A DNA stretch of 64,000 nt, from contig CAWEAT010000015.1 of the NCBI GenBank assembly GCA_963806935.1, positions 1-64,000 on the forward strand. The letters run 5' to 3'. Positions 6,917 to 14,631 of the stretch are shown one piece after another. The position numbers and the translations under genes were made by a program. The notes under the pieces were generated by a model that had not been told where the DNA came from, did no database searches, and saw only the letters and a list, made by a program, of their open reading frames with translations. The number at the start of each line of letters is the position of its first letter. Position 1 is the first letter of the stretch. Origin of the DNA: Roseiarcus sp963806935 (GTDB lineage Bacteria; Pseudomonadota; Alphaproteobacteria; Rhizobiales; Beijerinckiaceae).

Positions 6917-8388
6917 GCGGCCCCGCGACGCCCAAGCTCGAGGTCGAAGGCCTCCAGAAAAGGTTCGGCGGGCTGACGGCGGTGCGCGACGTCAGCTTCT
7001 CGATTCGCGCCGGGGAGATTCTCGGCCTCATCGGACCCAATGGATCGGGCAAGTCGACAGTGATGAAGTCGATCCTCGGGGTCGAGCGGCCCGACGCCGG
7101 ATCGGTCCGGGTCGACGGCCGGGAGGTTTCGGGCTGGCCGCCGCACCGGATCGCGCGGCTCGGCGTCGGCATGGTGTTCCAGCATTCGCGCCCGCTCTAC
7201 CGGCAGACGGTGATCGAGAACATCATTCTCGGGCTCCTGCCCGACCGGCTGATGGACGTTCTCCCCGTCGCCGCCACCGACGCGCGGGCGCGGGCGATCG
7301 CCGGGCGCGTCGGGCTTTCCGACGTCCTCGACCGCCGCCCCGCGACGCTGCCGTTCGCGGACTTGCGCAAGATGGAGATCGCCAAGGCGATCGCCCGCGA
7401 TCCCCAGGTGGTGCTGATCGACGAGCCGTTCGCGGGGCTGACCGCGCGCGAGACCGCATCGTTCGCGGCGCTGATCGCCGAGATGCGGGCCGACGGGCGG
7501 GCGGTGCTGATCGTCGATCACAATGTGAAGAGCATCTCCACGCTGGTCGACCGCATCTACGCCATGCATGTCGGCGAAAAGATCGCCGAGGGCACGGTGG
7601 CGGAGGTGATGGCGAACCCGACCGTGCGCAAGGTCTATCTCGGCGGCGCGCTCGAGACGGCGGCGCGCCCGGAGGCCGCATTCGGCGACGCGACGCCGTT
7701 TCTCGAGATCGAGAACCTCAATGTCGTTTACGGCAAGGCGCAGGCGCTGGAGAACGTCTCGCTTCATGTGCGTCGGGGCGAATTCGTCGCCGTCGTCGGG
7801 CTGAACGGCGCCGGCAAGACGACGCTGTTCAACGCCGTCTCGGGGCTCGTTCCCTATGCCGGCGACATTCGCCGCGAAGGCCAGACGCTCCGCGGCAAGA
7901 CCGCGGCGATGGTCGCGCGCCAGGGGATCGTCCAGTCTCCGGAAGGGCGGGAGCTGTTCGGCGCGATGACGGTCGGCGAGAATCTCGACATGGGCGGCCA
8001 CCGGCTCGCCGAAAACGCCAGGGCCGAGCGGCGGGAATGGCTGTTCGACCTCTTCCCGGTGCTCAAGGAGCGGCGGACCCAGACCGCCGCGACCCTCTCG
8101 GGCGGCGAGCAGCAGATGCTGACCATCGCCCGAGCGCTGATGATGAAGCCGGATCTCCTGATCCTCGACGAGCCGACGCTGGGCCTGGCGCCGGTCATCA
8201 TGGAGCAGATTTCGAAGGCGCTCGAGCGGCTGAGGCAGGCGACGGAGATGACCGTGCTGCTCGGCGAGCAGAACGTGACCTTCGCCCTGCCCCACGCCGA
8301 CCGGGTCTACGTGCTCGAGCACGGCCGGATCGCCTGGGAGGGCGACCCGAGCCGGTTCGCGGCGGAAGCGGGAGCGCGGTATCTTTAG
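6913..8388 (+). CDS. Fused LivG-LivF ATPase (two ABC domains in one protein)
   Basis: One uninterrupted 491-residue frame holds both ATPases that are usually separate proteins. Domain 1 (about residues 8-250) is LivG-like: Walker A GPNGSGKST at 41-49, Walker B VVLIDEPFAGL, and a switch His in LIVDHNVKSI; its signature is the degenerate LPFADLRKMEIAKAI. Domain 2 (about 258-490) is LivF-like: Walker A GLNGAGKTT near 296-304, signature LSGGEQQML, Walker B LLILDEPTLGL. A short linker rich in Ala/Pro (about 245-260) joins them. ATG 6913 overlaps the livM stop. The fusion would enforce a LivG:LivF heterodimer. No sign of a lost stop or frameshift is seen at the join. Confidence 0.92.
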   Translation: MSGPATPKLEVEGLQKRFGGLTAVRDVSFSIRAGEILGLIGPNGSGKSTVMKSILGVERPDAGSVRVDGREVSGWPPHRIARLGVGMVFQHSRPLYRQTVIENIILGLLPDRLMDVLPVAATDARARAIAGRVGLSDVLDRRPATLPFADLRKMEIAKAIARDPQVVLIDEPFAGLTARETASFAALIAEMRADGRAVLIVDHNVKSISTLVDRIYAMHVGEKIAEGTVAEVMANPTVRKVYLGGALETAARPEAAFGDATPFLEIENLNVVYGKAQALENVSLHVRRGEFVAVVGLNGAGKTTLFNAVSGLVPYAGDIRREGQTLRGKTAAMVARQGIVQSPEGRELFGAMTVGENLDMGGHRLAENARAERREWLFDLFPVLKERRTQTAATLSGGEQQMLTIARALMMKPDLLILDEPTLGLAPVIMEQISKALERLRQATEMTVLLGEQNVTFALPHADRVYVLEHGRIAWEGDPSRFAAEAGARYL

Positions 8389-8406
8389 CGCCGCCTGGGC
8401 CAAGCC

Positions 8407-9324
8407 TCACAACGCTTCGGTCAGGGCAATCTCCTCGCGCCGGCCGCGGATTTGGTCGATGAGGACGATGGCGACGCCGCTCGCGACGATGAGGGCGATC
8501 CCGACAAGGGCGAGCGCGTTCGGCAGGGCGCCGAAGACGAACAGCCCCGACAGCACGGCCCACGGCGCGAAGCTATAGTAGAAAGGCGCGACAGCGGCTG
8601 TGCGGCCGAGCCGATAGGCGAGCAAAAGCCCGACATGCCCGAAGGTGACGAAGAGGCCCGCCAAGCCGAGAAAGGCGAGGTGCTGGCCGGTTGGCGGGCG
8701 CCAGCTCTCGAAGCCGAACGACATCGCAGCCGAGGCGGCCATCACCATGACGTTCGTCGTGAACGTCACGACCATCACCGGAATATGCGCCGGCACCGCG
8801 CGCCCGATCAAGTCGCGCGCCGCGCCCATCACCGCGGACGCGAAAGCCAGCACAACCGCTGACGAAATCCCCGCTGGTCCAGGCTGCGCGACCAGAAAAG
8901 CCCCGGCAAAACCCACCAGCGCAAGCGCGACGCGTGCGGTCCCGACCCGCTCGCCAAGAAGGAGGGCGACGACAAGGATGACGATCAGCGGCGTCGTCTG
9001 AATGATGGCGATCACGTCGGCGATCGGCATGTGGGCAAGCGCCACGATGTAGCAGAGCACGCTGATCGTCTCTGCGGCGGCCCTCAGCAGCGGCCGAGGA
9101 TGAAGCGCGGACGCGATGGCGCGCCCGTGTCCAAGCACGACAACCAGCGAGCCGCAAATGAGGCTCGCGGCCACCCCGCGCAGGAACAGCACCTCGAACG
9201 GCGGAAGGTCGGCAGTGGCCAGCTTCATGAAGGTGTCGCAGACGACAAACGAGCCGGTGCCGGCGAGCATCGCGGCGACGCCGCTGAGGTTCGAGGTTTT
9301 GCGCATGGGCGGCACTTTGGTCAT
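8407..9324 (-). CDS. EamA-family (DMT) transporter
   Basis: A 305-residue inner-membrane protein with ten hydrophobic segments arranged as two five-helix EamA repeats; the second repeat begins near residue 150 (GISSAVVLAFASAVMGAARD). Family members export amino acids and metabolites, or import nucleotide sugars, and the substrate cannot be told from sequence. It converges on the liv-type operon with 18 bases between stops. ATG 9324 was taken; ATG 9306 (MRKTS) is a possible alternative. Its upstream gap to the GntR-family gene is 115 bases on the same strand, so it may be co-transcribed with that regulator. Confidence 0.88.
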   Translation of the reverse strand: MTKVPPMRKTSNLSGVAAMLAGTGSFVVCDTFMKLATADLPPFEVLFLRGVAASLICGSLVVVLGHGRAIASALHPRPLLRAAAETISVLCYIVALAHMPIADVIAIIQTTPLIVILVVALLLGERVGTARVALALVGFAGAFLVAQPGPAGISSAVVLAFASAVMGAARDLIGRAVPAHIPVMVVTFTTNVMVMAASAAMSFGFESWRPPTGQHLAFLGLAGLFVTFGHVGLLLAYRLGRTAAVAPFYYSFAPWAVLSGLFVFGALPNALALVGIALIVASGVAIVLIDQIRGRREEIALTEAL

Positions 9325-9439
9325 GACGCGGCCAGGAGTTCAAGCGCGCTTGCCTCAATCTGTGGGCAACGGAACGCGAAGCGATCCGCGGTCGAGCGCC
9401 GCGAAGACCCGGGATCGACGCGGCGCGCCCGCGTCTCCT

Positions 9440-10384
9440 TCAACCCGGCGCGCCGACAACCGCCCGCAGCCGTCTCCGCTTCGGCGATGTCGGCTCGTGT
9501 CCTGCGGTCGCTCGAATGAGGGTTTGCTTTGCCGAGGCGAGGTGGGCGCGGCACGCCGCTTCAACCATCGAGAGACTGCGTCCCCGCAACGCATCGATGT
9601 AGCTGAGGTGCTCCAGGATGGCGACCTCGTTGCGCTGCCGCTCATCCCGCTTGTTCCATTGATAGTGGTAGTGAAAGATCAGGGTGATGATGTCGTAAAA
9701 ACTATCGATGAACCGGTTGGGCGCCGCCGAATTGACAAGGCGATGAAACCGGCTGTCGAGGTCGGAGAAATCGTGGTAGCGCCCGTCTATTCGGTCCAGC
9801 AACGTCACGTGCTCCATGCGCAGCGTCTCAAGCTCCCCCCAGAGAGGAGAGGCGGCGGGCAGGGCGGAGAACGCCTTTGCCGACCGCAACTCGAACATCT
9901 CGCGTATCTCGAAAAGCTCCAGCGCAAAGCTGGCGGTGAAGCCTTTGAACACCCAACCCGCGTTTGGCCGCTTCTCGATCAGTCCGAAGCGATGGAAGCG
10001 ATTCAGGAACTCCCGAATGCTGGTGGTCGCCACCCCAAATCGCCGCGCCAGATCGAGTTCGTTTATCAGCGCGCCGGGGCTCATGTTGTCGCGTAGCGTC
10101 CATTCCATGAACAGTCTTTCGACCTGGTTGGCCATCGGAATGGTTTCCGCGTCCGGGAACCGCTGCATCTGCGGATGGGTCAAGCGAACGCTGCGCTGAG
10201 CGCCGCTGCCCGCGATCAGCCCGGCCTCAGAGAACTTCGAGAGGACCTTGCGGACGGTCGTCCGACTGACTCCGAGGCGGGCGCCGAGCACGTTCTCAGA
10301 CGGAAGCGGCTCGCAATGCTTGAGTTTGGAAACGAGATCCAAAGCATCGTTGAACGCTTTTTTGAACACCGTGTCCGTTTTCAT
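9440..10384 (-). CDS. GntR/FadR-type regulator with two winged helices and an FCD domain
   Basis: A 314-residue transcription factor. Residues 20-60 form a GntR winged helix (LPSENVLGARLGVSRTTVRK), residues 92-146 form a second one (INELDLARRFGVATTSIREF), and residues 155-290 form an all-helical FCD ligand domain with candidate metal ligands D and H in FSDLDSRFHRLV and in EHLSYIDAL. Normal FadR-type proteins have only one winged helix, so the doubled DNA-binding part is unusual. It is divergent from a CUT2 sugar transporter and the shared gap holds a strong palindrome, so it most likely controls that transporter and itself, with the transported sugar or a derivative as effector. Confidence 0.88.
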   Translation of the reverse strand: MKTDTVFKKAFNDALDLVSKLKHCEPLPSENVLGARLGVSRTTVRKVLSKFSEAGLIAGSGAQRSVRLTHPQMQRFPDAETIPMANQVERLFMEWTLRDNMSPGALINELDLARRFGVATTSIREFLNRFHRFGLIEKRPNAGWVFKGFTASFALELFEIREMFELRSAKAFSALPAASPLWGELETLRMEHVTLLDRIDGRYHDFSDLDSRFHRLVNSAAPNRFIDSFYDIITLIFHYHYQWNKRDERQRNEVAILEHLSYIDALRGRSLSMVEAACRAHLASAKQTLIRATAGHEPTSPKRRRLRAVVGAPG

Positions 10385-10405
10385 TCGCCGACCTCGAAGG
10401 ACCTA

Positions 10406-10435
10406 AAGCGGTTTTTAACCCATAAAAAACCGCTT
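10406..10435. promoter_or_regulatory. Candidate operator for the GntR/FCD regulator
   Basis: Perfect inverted repeat AAGCGGTTTTT-n8-AAAAACCGCTT in the divergent promoter gap, 22 bases upstream of the regulator's start. Its right arm overlaps a -35-like TTGACT at 10434, placing it to block transcription of the transporter. Position between divergent genes argues for an operator rather than a terminator. Confidence 0.65.
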
Positions 10436-10462
10436 GACTACGGCGTAACTGACGATCTTTAT
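10434..10462 (+). promoter_or_regulatory. Candidate promoter of the CUT2 transporter operon
   Basis: TTGACT (10434-10439) is followed 17 bases later by CTTTAT (10457-10462), close to a vegetative -35/-10 pair. It ends about 48 bases before the permease ATG at 10510 and overlaps the candidate operator. Confidence 0.4.
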
Positions 10463-10509
10463 CAATAATAAACACGATACGGGGAAAGTGGGTGGAGGAT
10501 CGGCCGGCG

Positions 10510-11529
10510 ATGGCGTTGCACGCCCAGAAGGGCGAGCGCGGGACGGGCGCCTCCCTGATTTCGCTCGCCCTCCGCCTCTTGAGCGCGGGTCCGATCCTTA
10601 TCCTCGTGATCCTGATCGTGGTCGTCAGCATCACGACGCCTGTGTTTCTGAAGCCGGCGAATGTCGGCAACATCCTTGCGCAAACGTCGGTGATTGCGAT
10701 CGTTGCGCTCGGCCAGCATCTCGTCATCCTCACGCGCGGCATCGATCTTTCTGTCGGCGCGAACCTTGCCCTTGCGACCGTGATTGGCGGGCTGTTGTTC
10801 AAAGTCACGGATTCCTCGGCCATCGTCATCGCCGCCATGGTGGCGACCGGCCTTGCGGTCGGATTCGTCAACGGCGCCGTGTACGTGTTCGGACGCCTGC
10901 CGCACCCCTTCATCATTACCTTGGCCACGCTCAGCATCTGCCGCGGAATCGCCTATACCCTCGCCGAGAACCACACGACGATGCGCGGCATGCCCGACCT
11001 TGTCGTCGCCATCGGTGGCGGGGATACGTTCGGCATCCCGAATCCTTTCATCGTCGTCATGGTCTGCGCCGGCATTGTGCTCATTATGGCGAAGGCGATG
11101 GTCTGGGGCCGCTGGATCTACGCGGTCGGCGGCGCGCCGGACGCGGCGGTTGAAATGGGCATCCCGGTTAAATGGGTCCTCGTTTCGGCCTACGTCATCG
11201 TGGGCCTTTGCTGCGGCGTCGGGGCGGTCGTGATCGCTGGCCGCACGGAATCGTCCTCCCCGTTGTTCGGCAACCTGCTCGAACTCGACACGATCGCAGC
11301 CGTGATCATCGGAGGCGCGAGCTTCCTTGGCGGGCGCGGGCACGTCGGCCACGCGCTCATCGGCGCGGTGATGATCGGCGTGATCCGCAATGCGCTCAAC
11401 CTCAACAATTTCGACGCTTTCTTTCAAATGATCGCAATCGGCCTCGTCATCGTTGTCGCGGTCGAGGCGGACGTGCTCCGCGCCTACCTCGAGTCGCGGG
11501 CGCGCGCGCTTCAGGCGGCGAGGACCTGA
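10510..11529 (+). CDS. CUT2 sugar ABC transporter permease (RbsC-like)
   Basis: A 339-residue membrane permease with eight to ten hydrophobic segments. The motif ILTRGIDLSVGANLALATVI (around residues 75-94) and the coupling loop AAVIIGGASFLGGRGHVG (around 257-274) are characteristic of RbsC/XylH-type permeases. ATG 10510 has GGAGG 11 bases upstream; GTG 10492 in the same frame, six codons earlier, is the alternative. Gene order permease-ATPase-binding protein differs from the usual binding-protein-first order. Its stop overlaps the ATPase start as TGATG. Confidence 0.9.
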   Translation: MALHAQKGERGTGASLISLALRLLSAGPILILVILIVVVSITTPVFLKPANVGNILAQTSVIAIVALGQHLVILTRGIDLSVGANLALATVIGGLLFKVTDSSAIVIAAMVATGLAVGFVNGAVYVFGRLPHPFIITLATLSICRGIAYTLAENHTTMRGMPDLVVAIGGGDTFGIPNPFIVVMVCAGIVLIMAKAMVWGRWIYAVGGAPDAAVEMGIPVKWVLVSAYVIVGLCCGVGAVVIAGRTESSSPLFGNLLELDTIAAVIIGGASFLGGRGHVGHALIGAVMIGVIRNALNLNNFDAFFQMIAIGLVIVVAVEADVLRAYLESRARALQAART

Positions 11530-12287
11530 TGGGCGCGCGATCGCCGGTTCTCTCCGTTCGAAATGCCCAGAAGCGTTTTGGCCCCGTGCAGGCGCTTAGG
11601 GACGTGAGCCTGGAGGCGTACCGGGGCGAGGTTCTGGCGTTGCTCGGCGACAATGGCGCCGGCAAGTCGACGCTGGTGAAATGCATCAGCGGGGTCTATG
11701 CGCTGGATGAAGGCGAGATCGCGCTCGAAGGCGAATTGACGCCGCTGAACTCGCCGGCGTCCGCACGGCGCGCCGGAATCGAGACGGTTTACCAGGACCT
11801 CGCGCTCTTCGACAATCTGACCCCCGCGCAAAATTTCTTTTGCGGCCGTGAGATCGCGGTTCCGGCGTGGCTGCCGCGCGGGCTCCGCTTCCTGAAGAAG
11901 GGCGCCATGGACCGGGAGGCGGCAGCGGTTATTGACCGGCTGAAGGTGCGTCTGCCGAAATTCGATGCGCCGGTCGCCCTGATGTCGGGCGGCCAGCGCC
12001 AGGCGATCGCCGTGGCCCGGGCCACCGTCTTTGCCCGCAAGGTCGTCATGCTCGATGAGCCCACCGCGGCGCTCGGTCTGCGCGAATCGCGCAAGGTGCT
12101 CGAGCTTATCCAGCAGCTGCGCTCCGAGGGGAACGCGGTGATTCTGATCACCCACAATATGGAGCATGTCGTCGAGCTCGCTGATCGCGCGGTCGTGCTG
12201 CGCCAGGGCCGCAAGGTCGGCGAGCTGAGGCCTGACAAATCCAACCGGCAGGAGCTGGTCTCGATGATCGTCGGCGCGGACGCGTAA
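11529..12287 (+). CDS. Sugar ABC transporter ATPase, single-domain (RbsA N-half-like)
   Basis: A 252-residue ATPase with one ABC domain: Walker A GDNGAGKST near 42-50, signature MSGGQRQAIAVARA, Walker B VVMLDEPTAAL and switch His in LITHNMEHV. Ribose-type systems normally use a double-length RbsA; here a single domain must act as a homodimer, as in the FrcA-like branch found in alphaproteobacteria. ATG 11529 overlaps the permease stop. It shares the operon with the permease and binding protein. Confidence 0.9.
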   Translation: MGARSPVLSVRNAQKRFGPVQALRDVSLEAYRGEVLALLGDNGAGKSTLVKCISGVYALDEGEIALEGELTPLNSPASARRAGIETVYQDLALFDNLTPAQNFFCGREIAVPAWLPRGLRFLKKGAMDREAAAVIDRLKVRLPKFDAPVALMSGGQRQAIAVARATVFARKVVMLDEPTAALGLRESRKVLELIQQLRSEGNAVILITHNMEHVVELADRAVVLRQGRKVGELRPDKSNRQELVSMIVGADA

Positions 12288-12296
12288 GGAAATTCG

Positions 12297-12343
12297 CCGA
12301 TCCTCGGATCGGTGAAGGAAGAGGTCGGCTCACCTGGAGCCGA
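12297..12343 (+). promoter_or_regulatory. Two intercistronic hairpins before the binding-protein gene
   Basis: CCGATC-ctcg-GATCGG at 12297-12312 and TCGGCTC-acctg-GAGCCGA at 12325-12343 lie in the only sizeable gap of the operon, ahead of the GGGAGG ribosome site at 12353. Stems in this position often protect the downstream binding-protein message or limit read-through, allowing more binding protein than permease. No T-run follows either stem. Confidence 0.4.
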
Positions 12344-12366
12344 TCAAACAACGGGAGGATCAGGAT

Positions 12367-13278
12367 ATGACAATCAGGCTCTTGCTTGGCGGAATCGCGC
12401 TGGCGCTTGCGACGGCGCCCGCCATGGCGGCGGACAAGATCAAGGTCGGGTTCATCACGAAGTTCCCGGTCCCCTATTTCGCGACAATGGAGAACGCGGC
12501 GAAGGATTGGGGCAAAGCGCACCCGGATGTCGAGATCATTTACGGCCAGGGCAAGAATAATGACGACATCGACGGCACGATCGCTCTCATCGAGGACATG
12601 GTCGCCCAGGGCGTCAAGGGCATCGCCATCACGCCCATCGATCCGTCGGTTTCGAAGACGCTCGACAAGGCGACCGCCAAGGGCGTGAAGATCGTCCTGA
12701 TGGACAACGACATTCCCGGCTGGCAAGGCCGCTCGGCGCTGGCGACGACCAACAATCTGGAAGCCGGCAAGATCGCCGGCGCCCACCTGAAGACCCTTCT
12801 CAAGGATGGCGACAAGATCGGCATCCTGGACGGCAAGCCTGACGTCGCGCCGCTCAACGACCGCGTTGAGGGCATGCTCCAGGGGCTCGGCGGCCTCAAG
12901 GTCGACATCGTTGGCCGCGGCCGCACCGCTTGCGAGCCCGACAAGGGTCAGCAAATCGCCGAAGACATTCTGACCGCCCATCCGGATGTCAAGGCGATCT
13001 ATTCAGCGTGCGGCCCGCCCGCCGCGAGCGCCGCGACGGCGATCAAGAACGCCAAGCTCGATCACAAGGTGATCCTGGTCGGGTTCGACTTCTGCTGTGG
13101 CGAGGAAGACGCAATCGCCAAGGGCGAGGAAGACGCCTCGGTCGCGCAGTTCCCAAAGAAGATGTCGCAGTTCGGCCTTGACGGTCTCATCAAAGCGATC
13201 AACGGCCAGCCGGTCGACAAGATGATCGACACGGGCGCTGCGCTCGTCACCAAGGAAAACATGCAGAACTTCAAGTAG
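12367..13278 (+). CDS. Sugar ABC transporter substrate-binding protein (Peripla_BP_4)
   Basis: A 303-residue periplasmic protein; residues 1-21 are a signal peptide cleaved after TAPAMA. The mature part is the RbsB type: KIKVGFITKFPVPYF, then GVKGIAITPIDPS, VVLMDND-type strand IVLMDNDIPG, and TNNLEAGKIAGAHLK. Several cysteines (TACEPD, SACGPP, DFCCGEE) are more than RbsB usually has and could pair in the periplasm. GGGAGG at 12353 precedes the ATG. It is last in the operon and followed by a strong terminator. The sugar or sugar alcohol bound cannot be named. Confidence 0.9.
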   Translation: MTIRLLLGGIALALATAPAMAADKIKVGFITKFPVPYFATMENAAKDWGKAHPDVEIIYGQGKNNDDIDGTIALIEDMVAQGVKGIAITPIDPSVSKTLDKATAKGVKIVLMDNDIPGWQGRSALATTNNLEAGKIAGAHLKTLLKDGDKIGILDGKPDVAPLNDRVEGMLQGLGGLKVDIVGRGRTACEPDKGQQIAEDILTAHPDVKAIYSACGPPAASAATAIKNAKLDHKVILVGFDFCCGEEDAIAKGEEDASVAQFPKKMSQFGLDGLIKAINGQPVDKMIDTGAALVTKENMQNFK

Positions 13279-13290
13279 CGCCCTCCCGAT

Positions 13291-13323
13291 CCCGGAGGCT
13301 ATGTTCCAGCCTCCGGGTTTTTT
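13291..13323 (+). terminator. Rho-independent terminator of the CUT2 operon
   Basis: Perfect 10-bp stem CCCGGAGGCT / AGCCTCCGGG with loop atgttcc, followed directly by six T. It lies 12 bases after the binding-protein stop and is the clearest terminator in the window. Confidence 0.93.
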
Positions 13324-13363
13324 GCGCAGCTGATCGAAGGCGATCCGCCACGGCAAAGCCGCG

Positions 13364-14236
13364 TCAAAATCGCCGCGCCCAGCGCCAGATCGCCCATTGG
13401 CGGCGCAATGGCGAGACCTCGCCGACGGGATCGAACGGGCGGGCGGCGTTGCGGTCGAGCCGGTCGAGATCGAGGCGCACCGGCCCAAGCGGAATGAACG
13501 CCGGCAGGATCGCGGGGTCCGCGCCGTGCAGCCGGCGCTCCGCCTCGGCGAGTTCGTCACTCGCGAGACTGCGCAGTTCGGCGCAGGCGGCAATGACGCC
13601 TGCGCTTGCCCGGCGGGCGGCGAAGTCGTCGGCGGTCGCGCCGTGGCGGGCGGCGACGTCGGCGGGAATGAGCGTCGGCGCCGATCCGGCCTTGAACGGC
13701 AATTGACCGAGCAGCCGCGTCAGCGCCAGCGCCATCCCGGCCGGGGCATGCGCGTCTGCCTGATCGAGTTCGACGCCGCCGGCGGCGATCAGCGCGGCGA
13801 GCCTGAGCCGCGCGCCCTCGCTCTCATCGGCGAAGGCGCGAAACGCGGCGAGATTGAAGTCGTCCTGCGGCGCGATCTCCTGCAGGCGCGCGTCCAGCAT
13901 CGCCTCGAATGAGGCGACGGGCAGCGCGTAGCCCTCGATCGCGGCGGAAAGCGCAAGCGCGACGGGATTGCCGGCGGCTTCGTCCTGCCGCTCGCCGGCG
14001 ACGGCGCCGCGCCACCAGGCGAGGCGAATCGCCGCAAGATTGGGATCGCGCGCGCGCGCGAGCGCATGCCGGATCTCGTGGTCGAACGCCGCAAGCGCGT
14101 TGAGAGCGTCGCGCGCGCTCGCCTCCGCATAGAGCGCGCCAAGCCACTGATCGCGGTTCTGGGCGCGCGCCAGCGCCGCGCAATACCGGTTCGCCTCGCC
14201 GAGCGCGTCGTCGCCGCGCGGACGACGGCGGCTCAC
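13364..14236 (-). CDS. Squalene/phytoene synthase-like protein (NDUFAF6-like)
   Basis: A 290-residue all-helical protein of the squalene/phytoene synthase fold. GTG 14236 was chosen because it overlaps the upstream stop as GTGA. Conserved features such as RDQWLGALYA, FDHEIRHALARA, LAAIRLAWWRGAV and FNLAAFRAFADE match the family, but the first DxxxD diphosphate-binding motif of true synthases is absent. This is the pattern of the NDUFAF6 branch, whose human member is needed for complex I assembly. Position after the Mth938-domain (NDUFAF3-like) gene and secDF supports that assignment rather than a hopanoid or carotenoid enzyme. The molecular activity is unknown. Confidence 0.78.
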   Translation of the reverse strand: MSRRRPRGDDALGEANRYCAALARAQNRDQWLGALYAEASARDALNALAAFDHEIRHALARARDPNLAAIRLAWWRGAVAGERQDEAAGNPVALALSAAIEGYALPVASFEAMLDARLQEIAPQDDFNLAAFRAFADESEGARLRLAALIAAGGVELDQADAHAPAGMALALTRLLGQLPFKAGSAPTLIPADVAARHGATADDFAARRASAGVIAACAELRSLASDELAEAERRLHGADPAILPAFIPLGPVRLDLDRLDRNAARPFDPVGEVSPLRRQWAIWRWARRF

Positions 14237-14631
14237 GGCGCGGCGATCAGCGCCGCCGCGACGCGCCGGTTCTCCGATTGCATGACATTGTAGACCCGGA
14301 GCGCCGGGCCGGTCGCCATCGCCTCGAAGCGCAGGCCCGCGCGCCGGAGCGCGTCGTTCAGCGGCCGCCCGACCGGCGCCATCCGCGCACCCGTGCCGAC
14401 GATGAGAAGCTCGATCGATCCGGGCCGCTCCGCGCATTCGGCGATGAGGGGCGCGAGCGTGACCGGATCGAGGTCGTCGACGCTCGCGGCCTCGATCGCC
14501 CTCACCCCCTCGGGCGTCGCCAGGATCGAGCCGGCATGCGACATGCCGGCGAAGGCGAAGGCGCCCTTGCCATACGCCGCGATCGGGTGGCTGCCGGGCG
14601 CGAAGGCGGGCGGCGGAACCGTCCCGGTCAC
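14233..14631 (-). CDS. Mth938-domain protein (DUF498; NDUFAF3/AAMDC-like)
   Basis: A 132-residue single-domain protein of the Mth938 fold: HPIAAYGKGAFAFAGMSHAG near the start, IELLIVGTGARMAP in the middle, and a C-terminal helix LRRAGLRFEAMATGPALRVYNV. The human homologue NDUFAF3 is a complex I assembly factor. Its ATG overlaps the secF stop as ATGA, and its own stop overlaps the next gene as GTGA, so the four genes are likely one transcript. Exact role in bacteria is not established. Confidence 0.85.
   Translation of the reverse strand: MTGTVPPPAFAPGSHPIAAYGKGAFAFAGMSHAGSILATPEGVRAIEAASVDDLDPVTLAPLIAECAERPGSIELLIVGTGARMAPVGRPLNDALRRAGLRFEAMATGPALRVYNVMQSENRRVAAALIAAP

Noticed and set aside
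4754..8403. Long minus-strand frames (613 and 581 residues) across the liv-type operon
   Set aside because: They are shadows of intact livH, livM and livGF in high-GC DNA, with Arg/Glu/Asp-rich text and no motifs.
10406..10435. Rho-independent terminator
   Set aside because: The stem with A/T runs lies between two divergent genes and overlaps a -35-like hexamer, so an operator fits better.
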